From DATLYH01 sp035575035 (GTDB lineage: Bacteria > Planctomycetota > Planctomycetia > Gemmatales > Gemmataceae), in assembly GCA_035575035.1 (NCBI GenBank), contig DATLYH010000108.1:1-52583 (forward strand): 52,583 nt of DNA, given 5' to 3'. The notes under the pieces are model-generated. The model worked only from the letters and a program-made list of their open reading frames with translations, was not told the DNA's origin and ran no database searches. Below are positions 1-7,137 of this stretch, piece by piece. Made by a program: the position numbers and the translations under genes. Positions within the stretch are counted from its first letter, which is position 1. Every line of letters begins with the position of its first letter.

Positions 1-1218
1 TTGGAGAAGGATCGGACGCGGCGTTATGCGACGGCGAGCGATCTGGGTCGGGACGTGGAGCGGTATTTGCGGGACGAGCCGGTGGAGGCATGTCCGCCGT
101 CGCTGGGTTATCGGTTGGGGAAGGTGGTGCGGCGGTATCGGGGGGTGTTGGCGGCAGCGGCGGCGATGGTGCTGTTGCTGGTGGCGGGGGTGGTGGTGAG
201 CACCTGGCAGGCGGTACGGGCGACGAAGGCCGAGGCCGAGGCCAGGGAGGCCGAGGCCGAGGCCAGTCGGGAGGCAGCGGCGGCGCGGCAAGCGGAGGAG
301 CAGGCTCAGCAGGAGGCGGCGCGGGCGGAGCGGGAGAAGGCGCGGGCGGAGGAGCAGTTGCGGCGGGCCGAGTTGCTGCTGTACACCAGCAAGCTGTCGC
401 TGGCCCAGAATGCTTTTGCTGAGGGGCGCGGAGACCTGGCCGTCCGCTACCTGGAGGAGTGCCCGTGGAACCTGCGGGGCTGGGAGCATCGCCATCTGTG
501 GACCCGCTTCAACAGCAAGCAAACACTCCAGGGGCACACAGACCGGGTGACCAGCGTGGCGTTCAGTGCCGACGGCCGCCGCATCGTCTCGGGGAGTGAT
601 GACCAGACGGTGAAGGTGTGGGATGCGGAGCGGGGCCAGCAACTGCTCACCCTCCAGGGGCACAAAGGCGGGGTGCTAGGCGGGGTGACCAGCGTGGCGA
701 TCAGTGCCGACGGCCGCCGCATCGCCTCGGGGAGTGAGGACGGGACGGTGAAGGTATGGGATGCGGAGCGGGGCCAGCAACTGCTCACCCTCAAGCATAC
801 AGGCTGGGTGACCAGCGTGGCGTTCAGTCCCGACGGCCGCCGCATCTTCGCCTGGGATGACACGGGCAAAGTGCTGGCCTGGTCCAGCGAGACCGGCCAG
901 CCCGTTGACCCCATCGATCCCCCCGCCTTCCTGGACAGCGAAGAGGCCCGCTTCCCCGATGGCTTCCGCCGCGCCTTGGTCCTCGGCGGCAATGATGTCT
1001 ACGTCGCCGATTCCCGTCTGGCCCACTGGAACGCCTGGCCCTTGCCCGACGCCGCTGAGCGCCGCCGCTACCACAGCGAGAAGGTCCAGGAGTGCGAGGC
1101 CAACAGACAGTGGTTCGCCGCCGCCTTCCACCTGCGGCGGCTGCTGCTGGACGACCCCAACAATGCCGAGCTGAAACGCCGCCTGGAGCAAGCCCTGAAG
1201 AAGCACGCCGGCCAGTGA
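1..1218 (+). CDS. C-terminal part of a Ser/Thr kinase-type protein with WD40 repeats (5' end outside window)
   Basis: The reading frame is open from base 1, so the start is almost certainly upstream. The first residues (EKDRTRRYATASDLGRDVE, then YLRDEPVEACPPS) match the sequence that normally follows the kinase domain in planctomycete WD40-kinases; the catalytic domain would lie outside the window. A membrane helix follows at about residues 48-70, then an Ala/Glu/Arg-rich coiled coil at about 72-130, then three WD40 units at about 178-300 (GH...VTSVAFSADGRR...TVKVWD). The C-terminus resembles a short TPR-like helix pair (FAAAFHLRRLLLDDPNNAELK). Expected role: membrane-anchored signalling kinase with an extracytoplasmic sensory or binding propeller. 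The first two WD40 units are nearly identical in DNA. The kinase assignment is inferred from the tail only. Confidence 0.8.
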   Translation: MEKDRTRRYATASDLGRDVERYLRDEPVEACPPSLGYRLGKVVRRYRGVLAAAAAMVLLLVAGVVVSTWQAVRATKAEAEAREAEAEASREAAAARQAEEQAQQEAARAEREKARAEEQLRRAELLLYTSKLSLAQNAFAEGRGDLAVRYLEECPWNLRGWEHRHLWTRFNSKQTLQGHTDRVTSVAFSADGRRIVSGSDDQTVKVWDAERGQQLLTLQGHKGGVLGGVTSVAISADGRRIASGSEDGTVKVWDAERGQQLLTLKHTGWVTSVAFSPDGRRIFAWDDTGKVLAWSSETGQPVDPIDPPAFLDSEEARFPDGFRRALVLGGNDVYVADSRLAHWNAWPLPDAAERRRYHSEKVQECEANRQWFAAAFHLRRLLLDDPNNAELKRRLEQALKKHAGQ

Positions 1219-1413
1219 GCAGAGAAACAGGACCAGGCCGACCAGGGCCGGGCAGCCCTGAAGCCAGGAGCCAGGCGACGACGGGGAGAATCCAGCCTGG
1301 GCGACCTGCTCCCTGGGCTGCGGCAAGGGGAGAGCTTCCGGCAACTCTCGAAGAAGTTGACTGGAAAGCCGGCAATGAGCCAAAGCCAATAACCCCTGTG
1401 CGGGAGAACCATC

Positions 1414-3492
1414 ATGAGCACTGCGAGTGCAACCTGTCCCAAATGTGGCGCGGCTTTGCCGCCGGAAGCGCCCGCCGGCCTCTGTCCCCGCTGTCTGCTC
1501 GAAGCCGGATTGGCGAGCCAGTCGCAAGCGGGCGATGATTCGCTCGCTGCCCAGCCGACCCTCGATCATCCCCAGGGCCGTCGCTTTGTGCCGCTGACGG
1601 CGGCCGAGTTGGCCCCCGCCTTCCCGCAGCTGGAAATCCTCGAATTGCTCGGCTCCGGCGGCATGGGGGCGGTGTACAAGGCCCGCCAACCCCATCTGGA
1701 CCGCCTGGTGGCCCTGAAGATTCTGCCGCCGCAACTGGCCCAGGACCCCGCCTTCGAGGAACGCTTCGGCCGCGAAGCCCGCGCCCTGGCCAAGCTCAAT
1801 CACCCGCACATCGTCACCGTGTACGACTTCGGCGAAACCACCGCCCCACCACATGCTGAGCCGGGAGCGCCAGCGACCGGGAAACTCTACTACCTCCTCA
1901 TGGAGTACGTGGACGGCACCAACTTGCGTCAGGTGATCCAGCAGGGGCAACTGAAACCGGAGGAAGCCCTGGCCATTGTGCCGCAGATCTGCGATGCCTT
2001 GCAATATGCTCACGACCGGGGGGTGGTGCACCGCGACATCAAGCCGGAGAACATTCTGCTCGATCGGCAGGGGCGAGTGAAGATTGCCGATTTTGGCCTG
2101 GCCAAGATTGCGGGGCAGCCGCCGGCCGGAGAAGCCGCCGTCGTGGGCAAGGCGTGGACACTGACGGCGACGGGCCAGGTGATGGGCACGCCGCACTACA
2201 TGGCACCGGAGCAACTGCGGGGCACGCATGAGGTGGACCATCGGGCCGACATTTATTCGCTGGGGGTGGTGTTCTACGAGATGCTGACGGGCGAGTTGCC
2301 TATCGGGAAGTTTGAGCCGCCGTCGCGGAAAGTGCAGGTGGATGTGCGGTTGGATGAGGTGGTGCTGCGGGCGCTGGAAAGCAACCCGGAGCGGCGTTAC
2401 CAGCAGGCCAGCGAAGTGAAGACGGATGTGGAGACGATTTCGAACAGCGCTTTGGTCCAAAGGAATCCATCAGCGCCCCCCCCAACGCTCGGTACCGAGG
2501 ACAGAGACATGATTGAGGCAGCGCGACGCCAGCTTCGCTGGCCTGCGATTGCCTTAACCGTCGTTGGCTGCTTGGCTCCCGGCTTGGGAGTCGCTGGCAT
2601 CATCTTCGCTGTGCTAACAAGGAGCTTAGGCATGGTCGCGATGGGCGTGCTGTCGATCCTCTTGATCGAGAGCGTACTCGGGTTGTTTCTGGTCGTCAGC
2701 GCCGGCCGCATGCGTGCCTTGGAGTCGTATGGCTTGGCTTTGGTCGGCCCCATCCTCGCCGTGATACCATGCGCTAGCCCTTTCTATTTGGTGCGGCTGC
2801 CCATCGGCTTATGGGCTTTGGTCACGTTGATGAAGGCGAATGTCCGAGCTGCGTTTCGGCAGATTGCCCAATCTAGTTCAAACCTGCAGACACAAGCCGA
2901 GCCAGAGACAGGTCTCAGATGGCGCACGGCTGTTATGAAGACGGACGTGAAGACGATCTCGCGGCAGCGGTCCTCTCAGCTCTCGGCTGCACCTGCGCCG
3001 GCTGGCGTGTCTTCGGCACCAACGACGGCGGTGCCACCAAGCGAGCAGTTCCGTCTGCTTCTCGCCTGTGCCATCGGCATGGTGCTCGGAGGGCTGATGA
3101 TGGCGGCGGGGGTGGCCTTGGGCGTCTATGCCCTCTTGAGTGTTCCGGTTGGCAGCGGCAGCTTCTGGAGCTGGATGGGTGGAGCCTTGGGCTGTTTCAT
3201 TGGCGGCGGCGGAAGCCTGCTCGGCTGCTGGAATGCGTTCCGGCAATTGGCCGGCGCCGGCGACCTGTTGCGAGCGCCGGGACGCACCTGGTTGGATTAC
3301 CTGATGTGGACGTACACTCTCACAGGCATTGGATTAGCAGGCGCTGCCCTGGTCGTGTTTTTCCAGGTAGAAGCGATCACGCCCACGGTTCAGGCGCTAC
3401 TCACTTTGGGCGGGATGATGGTGTTCCAGGGCATCCTCTTTCTCGTTTTCCGCGGCCTGATGCGGCAACCGAAAGAGAAGCAAGGCCCATAG
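1414..3492 (+). CDS. Membrane Ser/Thr protein kinase with N-terminal zinc ribbon
   Basis: This 692-residue protein starts with a zinc-ribbon motif (CPKCG...CPRC, residues 8-27). The Hanks-type kinase domain runs from about 70 to 345 and is complete: glycine loop LGSGGMGAVYKAR from G80, lysine K102 in VALKIL, HRDIKPEN with H206/D208, DFGLAK at D226, and GTPHYMAPEQ. It should phosphorylate Ser/Thr on unknown targets. The C-terminal half has two blocks of hydrophobic helices (about 370-480 and 545-680), each preceded by a related linker (VKTDVETIS, MKTDVKTIS), which suggests internal duplication. A stretch of about 13 residues at 145-157 (APPHAEPGAPATG) lies between YDFGETT and KLYYLLMEY, where related kinases have a short turn; its DNA matches a dispersed repeat seen at 51252-51349. 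The start is preceded by a GGGAGA box. It converges with the vWA/PP2C pair downstream. Confidence 0.93.
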   Translation: MSTASATCPKCGAALPPEAPAGLCPRCLLEAGLASQSQAGDDSLAAQPTLDHPQGRRFVPLTAAELAPAFPQLEILELLGSGGMGAVYKARQPHLDRLVALKILPPQLAQDPAFEERFGREARALAKLNHPHIVTVYDFGETTAPPHAEPGAPATGKLYYLLMEYVDGTNLRQVIQQGQLKPEEALAIVPQICDALQYAHDRGVVHRDIKPENILLDRQGRVKIADFGLAKIAGQPPAGEAAVVGKAWTLTATGQVMGTPHYMAPEQLRGTHEVDHRADIYSLGVVFYEMLTGELPIGKFEPPSRKVQVDVRLDEVVLRALESNPERRYQQASEVKTDVETISNSALVQRNPSAPPPTLGTEDRDMIEAARRQLRWPAIALTVVGCLAPGLGVAGIIFAVLTRSLGMVAMGVLSILLIESVLGLFLVVSAGRMRALESYGLALVGPILAVIPCASPFYLVRLPIGLWALVTLMKANVRAAFRQIAQSSSNLQTQAEPETGLRWRTAVMKTDVKTISRQRSSQLSAAPAPAGVSSAPTTAVPPSEQFRLLLACAIGMVLGGLMMAAGVALGVYALLSVPVGSGSFWSWMGGALGCFIGGGGSLLGCWNAFRQLAGAGDLLRAPGRTWLDYLMWTYTLTGIGLAGAALVVFFQVEAITPTVQALLTLGGMMVFQGILFLVFRGLMRQPKEKQGP
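1855..1881 (+). repeat. Dispersed GAGCC(C)GGAGCGCCAGCGAC-type repeat inside the kinase gene
   Basis: The bases GAGCCGGGAGCGCCAGCGACCGGG nearly match the motif GAGCCCGGAGCGCCAGCGAC found at 51252-51349. The copy is read in frame and adds a Pro/Ala/Gly-rich turn to the kinase N-lobe. Confidence 0.6.
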
Positions 3493-3543
3493 GCGATGCC
3501 GGGCGGAGGCGAGGCGAAAACTCGAAGTCTGCGGAGGTGCCTC

Positions 3544-3675
3544 ATGACCACGACCGCAACCTGTCTCAAATGTTGCACCGCCGGCCCGCGAATGCTTACC
3601 ATTCGTCATTGGTCATTGGTCATTGGTCATTGGTCATTCGTCATTCGTCATTCGTTGTTCGCCAGTGACGAATGA
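3544..3675 (+). pseudogene. Remnant of a zinc-ribbon kinase start, running into a heptamer repeat array
   Basis: A GGAGGTG box precedes ATG at 3544. The first residues (MTTTATCLKCC) resemble the start of the neighbouring kinase (MSTASATCPKCG), in DNA as well (GCAACCTGTCTCAAATGT against GCAACCTGTCCCAAATGT). After about 16 residues the frame enters the 7-nt repeat array and becomes repeat-encoded (IRHWSLVIGHWSFVIRH) until TGA at 3673-3675. The simplest reading is a third tandem kinase gene deleted down to its first codons, with the repeat at or next to the breakpoint. Expression as a 43-residue peptide cannot be excluded. Confidence 0.6.
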
Positions 3676-3704
3676 CTAATGACGAATGACTAATGACGAA
3701 TGAC
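3601..3704. repeat. Inverted heptamer array (GTCATTS units)
   Basis: Eight 7-nt units (four GTCATTG, three GTCATTC, one GTTGTTC) occupy 3605-3660. After a short spacer the complementary units ACGAATG/ACTAATG follow at about 3666-3704, so the two arms can fold into a long imperfect hairpin. The array lies between two convergent genes. The minus-strand stop codon of the PP2C-like gene (3690-3692) comes from an ACTAATG unit. Confidence 0.85.
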
Positions 3705-4553
3705 AAAGGACAATGAGATCAACGTCACGTCGTCGTTGCGCAGCTCCTCGCGCTGGCGCAGCTGTGCCACCCACGAGGCGAAGCCGGCCGCGGGAGAGGG
3801 CGGGTTTAGGACATCGGTGATCGGCCGCCAGGGGCGCCGCCCTGCCTCGTACTCCCGCAAGAACCAGACCGCCAGGGCGTCGGTCATCAGGAAGAAGCGG
3901 TCGTCGGGTTGCCAGCGGCCCCGGTCGTACCGCTGGCGTTCCGCGATGAGCCGGTCATTGGCCGACGGTCGGGAGCCGAGCAGATCGGGGTAGCCGTCGA
4001 AGTCGCGGGAGCGAAGCACAGGGAAAGCCCGGATCAAGTGGTCGCCGCGGACCTGGAAGAGGCAACTGTCGCCGACGGCCCACGCCCGCCACCGCCCGAC
4101 ATGCTGGCCGCGGCAACGCCGGACCACCAGGCCGAGCAAGGTGGCGAAGGCCCCCTGCTGCCGCTTCGCCTCCGCATACCAGGGGAGCGGCTGATCATCG
4201 ACCTTGGCCGCCCAATGCTGCCGCAGCGCCGCCAGCCAGTCCATCCCCTCACCCCCGGCCCCTCTCTCCCCGCGGGGGGAGAGGGGAGGAAGAATAACTC
4301 GCCCCTCGTCCCCGCTTCGGGGGCGAGGGGTGGGGGTGAGGGGGCTGGGCGGTCTGTCAGCGTAGACAAAGCCATTGACTAGCAGCTGGGCCCATAGTGC
4401 GGCGAAGGAACTTTCCGAGGCGCCGTCAGCGACGGCGAAGCGACCGGTCCGCGGGTCGGCGGCGAAGGCGTCCTCGTACTCCTCAGCGCTGTGGCCGCGC
4501 TTGGGCAGGCCGAAGGGTTGCCAGCAGAGCGAGACTCGTGAGGGGCCGGGCAT
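3690..4553 (-). CDS. PP2C-like protein phosphatase, TerY-P type, with in-frame palindromic insert
   Basis: The 287-residue protein has PP2C-type metal-binding motifs: VADGA near the N-terminus, AVGDSCLF in the middle, MTDA, and NDDVTLIS near the end. It should remove phosphate from Ser/Thr residues in the cytoplasm. The chosen ATG at 4553 lies 4 bp after the stop of the vWA gene; the frame is open further upstream, but that stretch overlaps the vWA gene. The vWA+PP2C arrangement matches the known TerY-P association, which usually includes a kinase; the kinase at 1414-3492 is nearby but on the other strand. Two oddities: 33 residues encoded by a palindromic repeat (4245-4343) interrupt the protein between VNGFVYAD and WLAALRQHW, and the last residues (FVIRH) and stop codon come from a heptamer array. 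Whether the insert disturbs folding is unknown. Confidence 0.82.
   Translation of the reverse strand: MPGPSRVSLCWQPFGLPKRGHSAEEYEDAFAADPRTGRFAVADGASESSFAALWAQLLVNGFVYADRPPSPLTPTPRPRSGDEGRVILPPLSPRGERGAGGEGMDWLAALRQHWAAKVDDQPLPWYAEAKRQQGAFATLLGLVVRRCRGQHVGRWRAWAVGDSCLFQVRGDHLIRAFPVLRSRDFDGYPDLLGSRPSANDRLIAERQRYDRGRWQPDDRFFLMTDALAVWFLREYEAGRRPWRPITDVLNPPSPAAGFASWVAQLRQREELRNDDVTLISLSFVIRH
4245..4343. repeat. 99-bp C/G-rich palindromic repeat inside the PP2C gene
   Basis: Perfect 12-bp terminal inverted repeats (CCCCTCACCCCC at 4245-4256, GGGGGTGAGGGG at 4332-4343) enclose two smaller hairpins (CTCTCCCC/GGGGAGAG and CCCCTCG/CGAGGGG). The length is 33 codons, so the host frame is kept. A second copy begins near 52499 and runs off the right edge. 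A partial diverged copy is at 5447-5481. Confidence 0.88.
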
Positions 4554-4557
4554 GAAC

Positions 4558-5397
4558 TCACCGGACGCTGTGGGCCACCTTGGTGCCGATGTCCAGGAAG
4601 CGAACGACGGCGACGAGGTCGGCATTGAAGACGAAGCCGCGGGTGGCGTCGTTGGCCGGGTAGCCCTCGGCGCGGGCCGCCTCCTGGAGCTTCGCCGGCA
4701 GCCGGCTCGACATGCGGAACAGCAGCCGGGCGAAGTCGTCGGGCAGCCCCTCCTCCGTGTCGGGGAACTCGACGGACGGGTCGGTGCGCGACGACAAGTG
4801 GGCGTTGAACAACAGCACGTTGCCGTCCGTGCTGGTCAGGCTGCGCAGGGCCGCAGCCGCTGCCTGCGGATTGCCGTCGGTCGGCATGCCGTCGGTGATG
4901 TTGATCGCCAGCGGCGGGTAGCAGGCAGGGTACTCCTTGAGAAACTTGGCCAGGACCTCGCGGGCCAGACTCAGGGCCTGGCACATCGGAGTCTTTCCCT
5001 CGCCGGTCGGCTCGCACCAGACAGGGAACTTGTATTTCTGCTCGGTGACGGTCCCGGTGCCGTCCCCGACCTTGCGCGTCCGCTGCTCAATGCGGAGGGG
5101 ATTGTTGGCCAGCTCGCTGATGGGGACGAGCCCGCGGCCGGCCAGCTTGCCGCCGAAGGCCGAGCCGACCTTGCTGCCGTAGCCGATGACGCCGACATGG
5201 AAGTAGTCGCGGATGCCGTTGGACTTGGCGCACTTCAGGCAGAGGTTCTGGAGAAGCCGGTTGAGGGCATCGGCAACGCCCTGAGCCTTGATCTTGCCCG
5301 GCTGGCCGCCGAACGGCTTGGTCATCGAAGCAGATTGGTCGATGAGGAACAAAAAGCAAGAGGGATTGGACCGGCTGATCTCGGCGGCATAGGGCAT
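4558..5397 (-). CDS. von Willebrand factor A domain protein, TerY-like
   Basis: This 279-residue protein is a single vWA domain. The metal-ion-dependent adhesion site is visible: FLIDQSASM (D20, S22, S24), a threonine in GKTPMCQAL, and the aspartate of NITDGMPTDG. No signal peptide or membrane helix is seen, so it probably acts in the cytoplasm. Stand-alone TerY-like vWA proteins encoded next to a PP2C phosphatase and a kinase are a known group (TerY-P) linked to tellurium-resistance and stress-response gene clusters. The PP2C gene follows after 4 bp, so the two are almost certainly co-transcribed and may form a complex. No other ter genes are in the window. Confidence 0.85.
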   Translation of the reverse strand: MPYAAEISRSNPSCFLFLIDQSASMTKPFGGQPGKIKAQGVADALNRLLQNLCLKCAKSNGIRDYFHVGVIGYGSKVGSAFGGKLAGRGLVPISELANNPLRIEQRTRKVGDGTGTVTEQKYKFPVWCEPTGEGKTPMCQALSLAREVLAKFLKEYPACYPPLAINITDGMPTDGNPQAAAAALRSLTSTDGNVLLFNAHLSSRTDPSVEFPDTEEGLPDDFARLLFRMSSRLPAKLQEAARAEGYPANDATRGFVFNADLVAVVRFLDIGTKVAHSVR

Positions 5398-5446
5398 CGA
5401 AGGGCGCTCCCGTTGAGTGCGGCGGCCGCATGGCGGCGACCGGAAT

Positions 5447-5481
5447 CCTCACCCCTACCCTTCTCCTCCTGAAGAGAAGGG
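5447..5481. repeat. Partial, diverged copy of the C-rich palindrome
   Basis: CCTCACCCCTACCC followed by TTCTCCTCCTGAAGAGAA resembles one half of the 4245-4343 element (CCCTCACCC...CTCTCCCC...GGGGAGAG). Confidence 0.5.
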
Positions 5482-5584
5482 CGGATCCGGTTACGGACCG
5501 GCCTCCCAACCAGTCCGATGATAAACCAGGGAAAAGACAACTGCAATGGCCCCCGAGTGTCCGCGGCCGTAAGGTCCGCTCCGC

Positions 5585-5625
5585 GAAGTGGCGCTGGGGC
5601 ATTGAAGACGCCGCCTCGGCTACCC
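5585..5625. repeat. Intergenic relative of the M14-gene palindrome
   Basis: The stretch GAAGTGGCGCTGGGGC...GAAGACGCCGCC is closely similar to 15079-15119 in the M14 peptidase gene (GAAGTGGCGCCGAGGC...GAAGACCCCGCC), about 34 of 41 positions by eye. Confidence 0.65.
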
Positions 5626-5750
5626 GCGATAGCCTGGCCAACTCCAGAAGTGGCTAAGTTATGACCCTACAACCCCATCTTCAAAGTGCCTAGTTGCATT
5701 CCTGTGATCGCGAAGGGAAGACAGGATACTTGGTCGAAATGCCGAGGGTG

Positions 5751-5802
5751 TGGCCGGAGCCGAAGTGAGCGGCAGAAGCGTCGCGGCGTTCCGCCCCGGC
5801 CA
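5751..5802. repeat. GC-rich stem with TGGCCGGAGC / GCCCCGGCCA ends
   Basis: The ten-base arms pair at nine positions. The ends resemble those of the element at 15051-15116, but the interior differs, so membership of that family is tentative. Confidence 0.4.
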
Positions 5803-5838
5803 CATTTCCTCAGAGCATCTAAGGCTGGGTTCCGGTGC

Positions 5839-7113
5839 TTAGCCTTCCTCGTCGATGGTCGCAACATACAACCGATTCCATTCGTCCTGCGCGACGTTGT
5901 AGTAGATCCTTTTTCCATCGGTGCTGAAGACCGGGTGTGGATGGGAGCGGCGCCAGGACGATGCTCCCCGGGAGTGGTCAAAGCGGTGGAGCAGGACCGA
6001 GTCCTTGCCCCGCAAATCGGCCACAGCCACGCCCCACTCGAATGGGCCCTTGTTGCTGTTGGTCGTCTCCCTAGGGAAGTACAAGTCCGTGACGAAAAGC
6101 TTGCCGTCCGGGCTGACCGACGGGTGCGATCCCGGGAAGGCCGGGAGATCGGGAATCGACCGTTGTTCTCCCGTTTCGCTGTCGATTAATACGTTCGGCA
6201 CGTTGAGGATCGTGCGCGAGTCTGGATGCCAGGCGGGATGTCCCCAGCGCCGCTGCATAAACAGGAAGCGTGACTTTTCCAGGTCATAGCCGATCAGGAA
6301 TTCGCGTTGGCTGGCCTGCTTGCTACGGACATCGCCTCCCAGCGGCGCCGCCAGTTTGAAGAACACCCGTTTCTGGTCCGGGCTGAGCACCGGGAAGTAA
6401 ATCGATATGGGGCGTTCGCCGAATACCTGGGCGATCGCCTCGCGGTAGGCCGCCTTGACTGCCGCGACCGTGACGACGGTCTGGACCTTTCCGGTTTCGA
6501 CCTGGAGCACTTCCAGGTCGCGAAAGGCGTTCGGGTCCCAGTGCGGACCATACAGGGGAATGAGGTCGCCCTGAGGCGACCCAAACCCTACCTGGCGTCC
6601 CCGAGCCAGCAAGCGTTCCTTGCCGGTCGCCACGTCCACGGCTACGACTACGGGCCCGTCCTTGCGTAAGTCGTGAAAGACGACCCATCGGCCGCCGGAG
6701 AGCCACTGTTGGCAGGCGACCCGGTGGGCATCCTCGACGGTGACTTCCCGAGCCAGGACTCGCTCGTGGCCGCTGCTCCGCTCGACGATGCAGATATCGC
6801 CGGTGTGCGCATCGGCCGCCGTCGATGCGAAGAAAAGAACCTGACGGCCGTCGGGGCTTTCCGGCGAGGCCACGTAATAGGAGTGAATGGTATGCCGGCC
6901 GCCGACACGCGACACCGGCGTGATCTTGACCCCTTGCTTCCAGGGAGCAAGGAAATCGGACGACAGTTTCGTACCGGTCGCGGCATGCCGTGGGGCGTTC
7001 CCCGGTCCGTCGGCCCCTTCGCTGGCCGGACCGGTGCTTAAGATAATTAACATCACGGCGACGCCTAGGCTGGCTGGAACAGCACAACGCAGCAATTGCG
7101 GCATGACGGTCAC
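5839..7113 (-). CDS. Exported TolB/WD40-like beta-propeller protein
   Basis: About 424 residues. An N-terminal signal peptide (hydrophobic stretch LGVAVMLIILST) is followed by repeated propeller strands of the type SPDGRQVLFFAS, LSPDQKRVFF, SVSPDGKLFVTD and STDGKRIYYN, as in the TolB/WD40-like family. It probably binds a ligand or protein outside the cytoplasm; the specific role is unknown. GTG at 7113 is preferred because GAGGAG lies 7 nt upstream; a TTG at 7128 overlaps that box and an ATG at 7104 is also possible. It is the last gene of the minus-strand operon that begins with the ECF sigma factor, 24 bp after the lipoprotein gene. Confidence 0.72.
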   Translation of the reverse strand: MTVMPQLLRCAVPASLGVAVMLIILSTGPASEGADGPGNAPRHAATGTKLSSDFLAPWKQGVKITPVSRVGGRHTIHSYYVASPESPDGRQVLFFASTAADAHTGDICIVERSSGHERVLAREVTVEDAHRVACQQWLSGGRWVVFHDLRKDGPVVVAVDVATGKERLLARGRQVGFGSPQGDLIPLYGPHWDPNAFRDLEVLQVETGKVQTVVTVAAVKAAYREAIAQVFGERPISIYFPVLSPDQKRVFFKLAAPLGGDVRSKQASQREFLIGYDLEKSRFLFMQRRWGHPAWHPDSRTILNVPNVLIDSETGEQRSIPDLPAFPGSHPSVSPDGKLFVTDLYFPRETTNSNKGPFEWGVAVADLRGKDSVLLHRFDHSRGASSWRRSHPHPVFSTDGKRIYYNVAQDEWNRLYVATIDEEG

Positions 7114-7137
7114 GTTTAGGCTCCTCAAGATACTTTC

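Larger units (their letters stand above)
5398..5838. other. Gene-free region with several repeat copies
   Basis: No credible gene is present. The region is upstream of the vWA gene and downstream of the minus-strand operon ending at 5839. It holds a partial C-rich palindrome (5447-5481), a relative of the M14-gene repeat (about 5585-5625), and a stem with arms at 5751-5760 and 5793-5802. The vWA promoter should lie here, but I could not assign it. Confidence 0.6.

Noticed and set aside
676..2460. Long open frame on the minus strand across the WD40 and kinase genes
   Set aside because: It is antisense to two clear genes and lacks any recognisable domain; it arises from the high GC content.
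3601..3704. CRISPR array
   Set aside because: The repeats are 7 nt with no spacers and are inverted; no cas gene is in the window.
4375..5472. Long plus-strand open frame opposite the vWA and PP2C genes
   Set aside because: The opposite strand has the vWA MIDAS and PP2C motifs, while this frame has no domain and a GC-driven composition.
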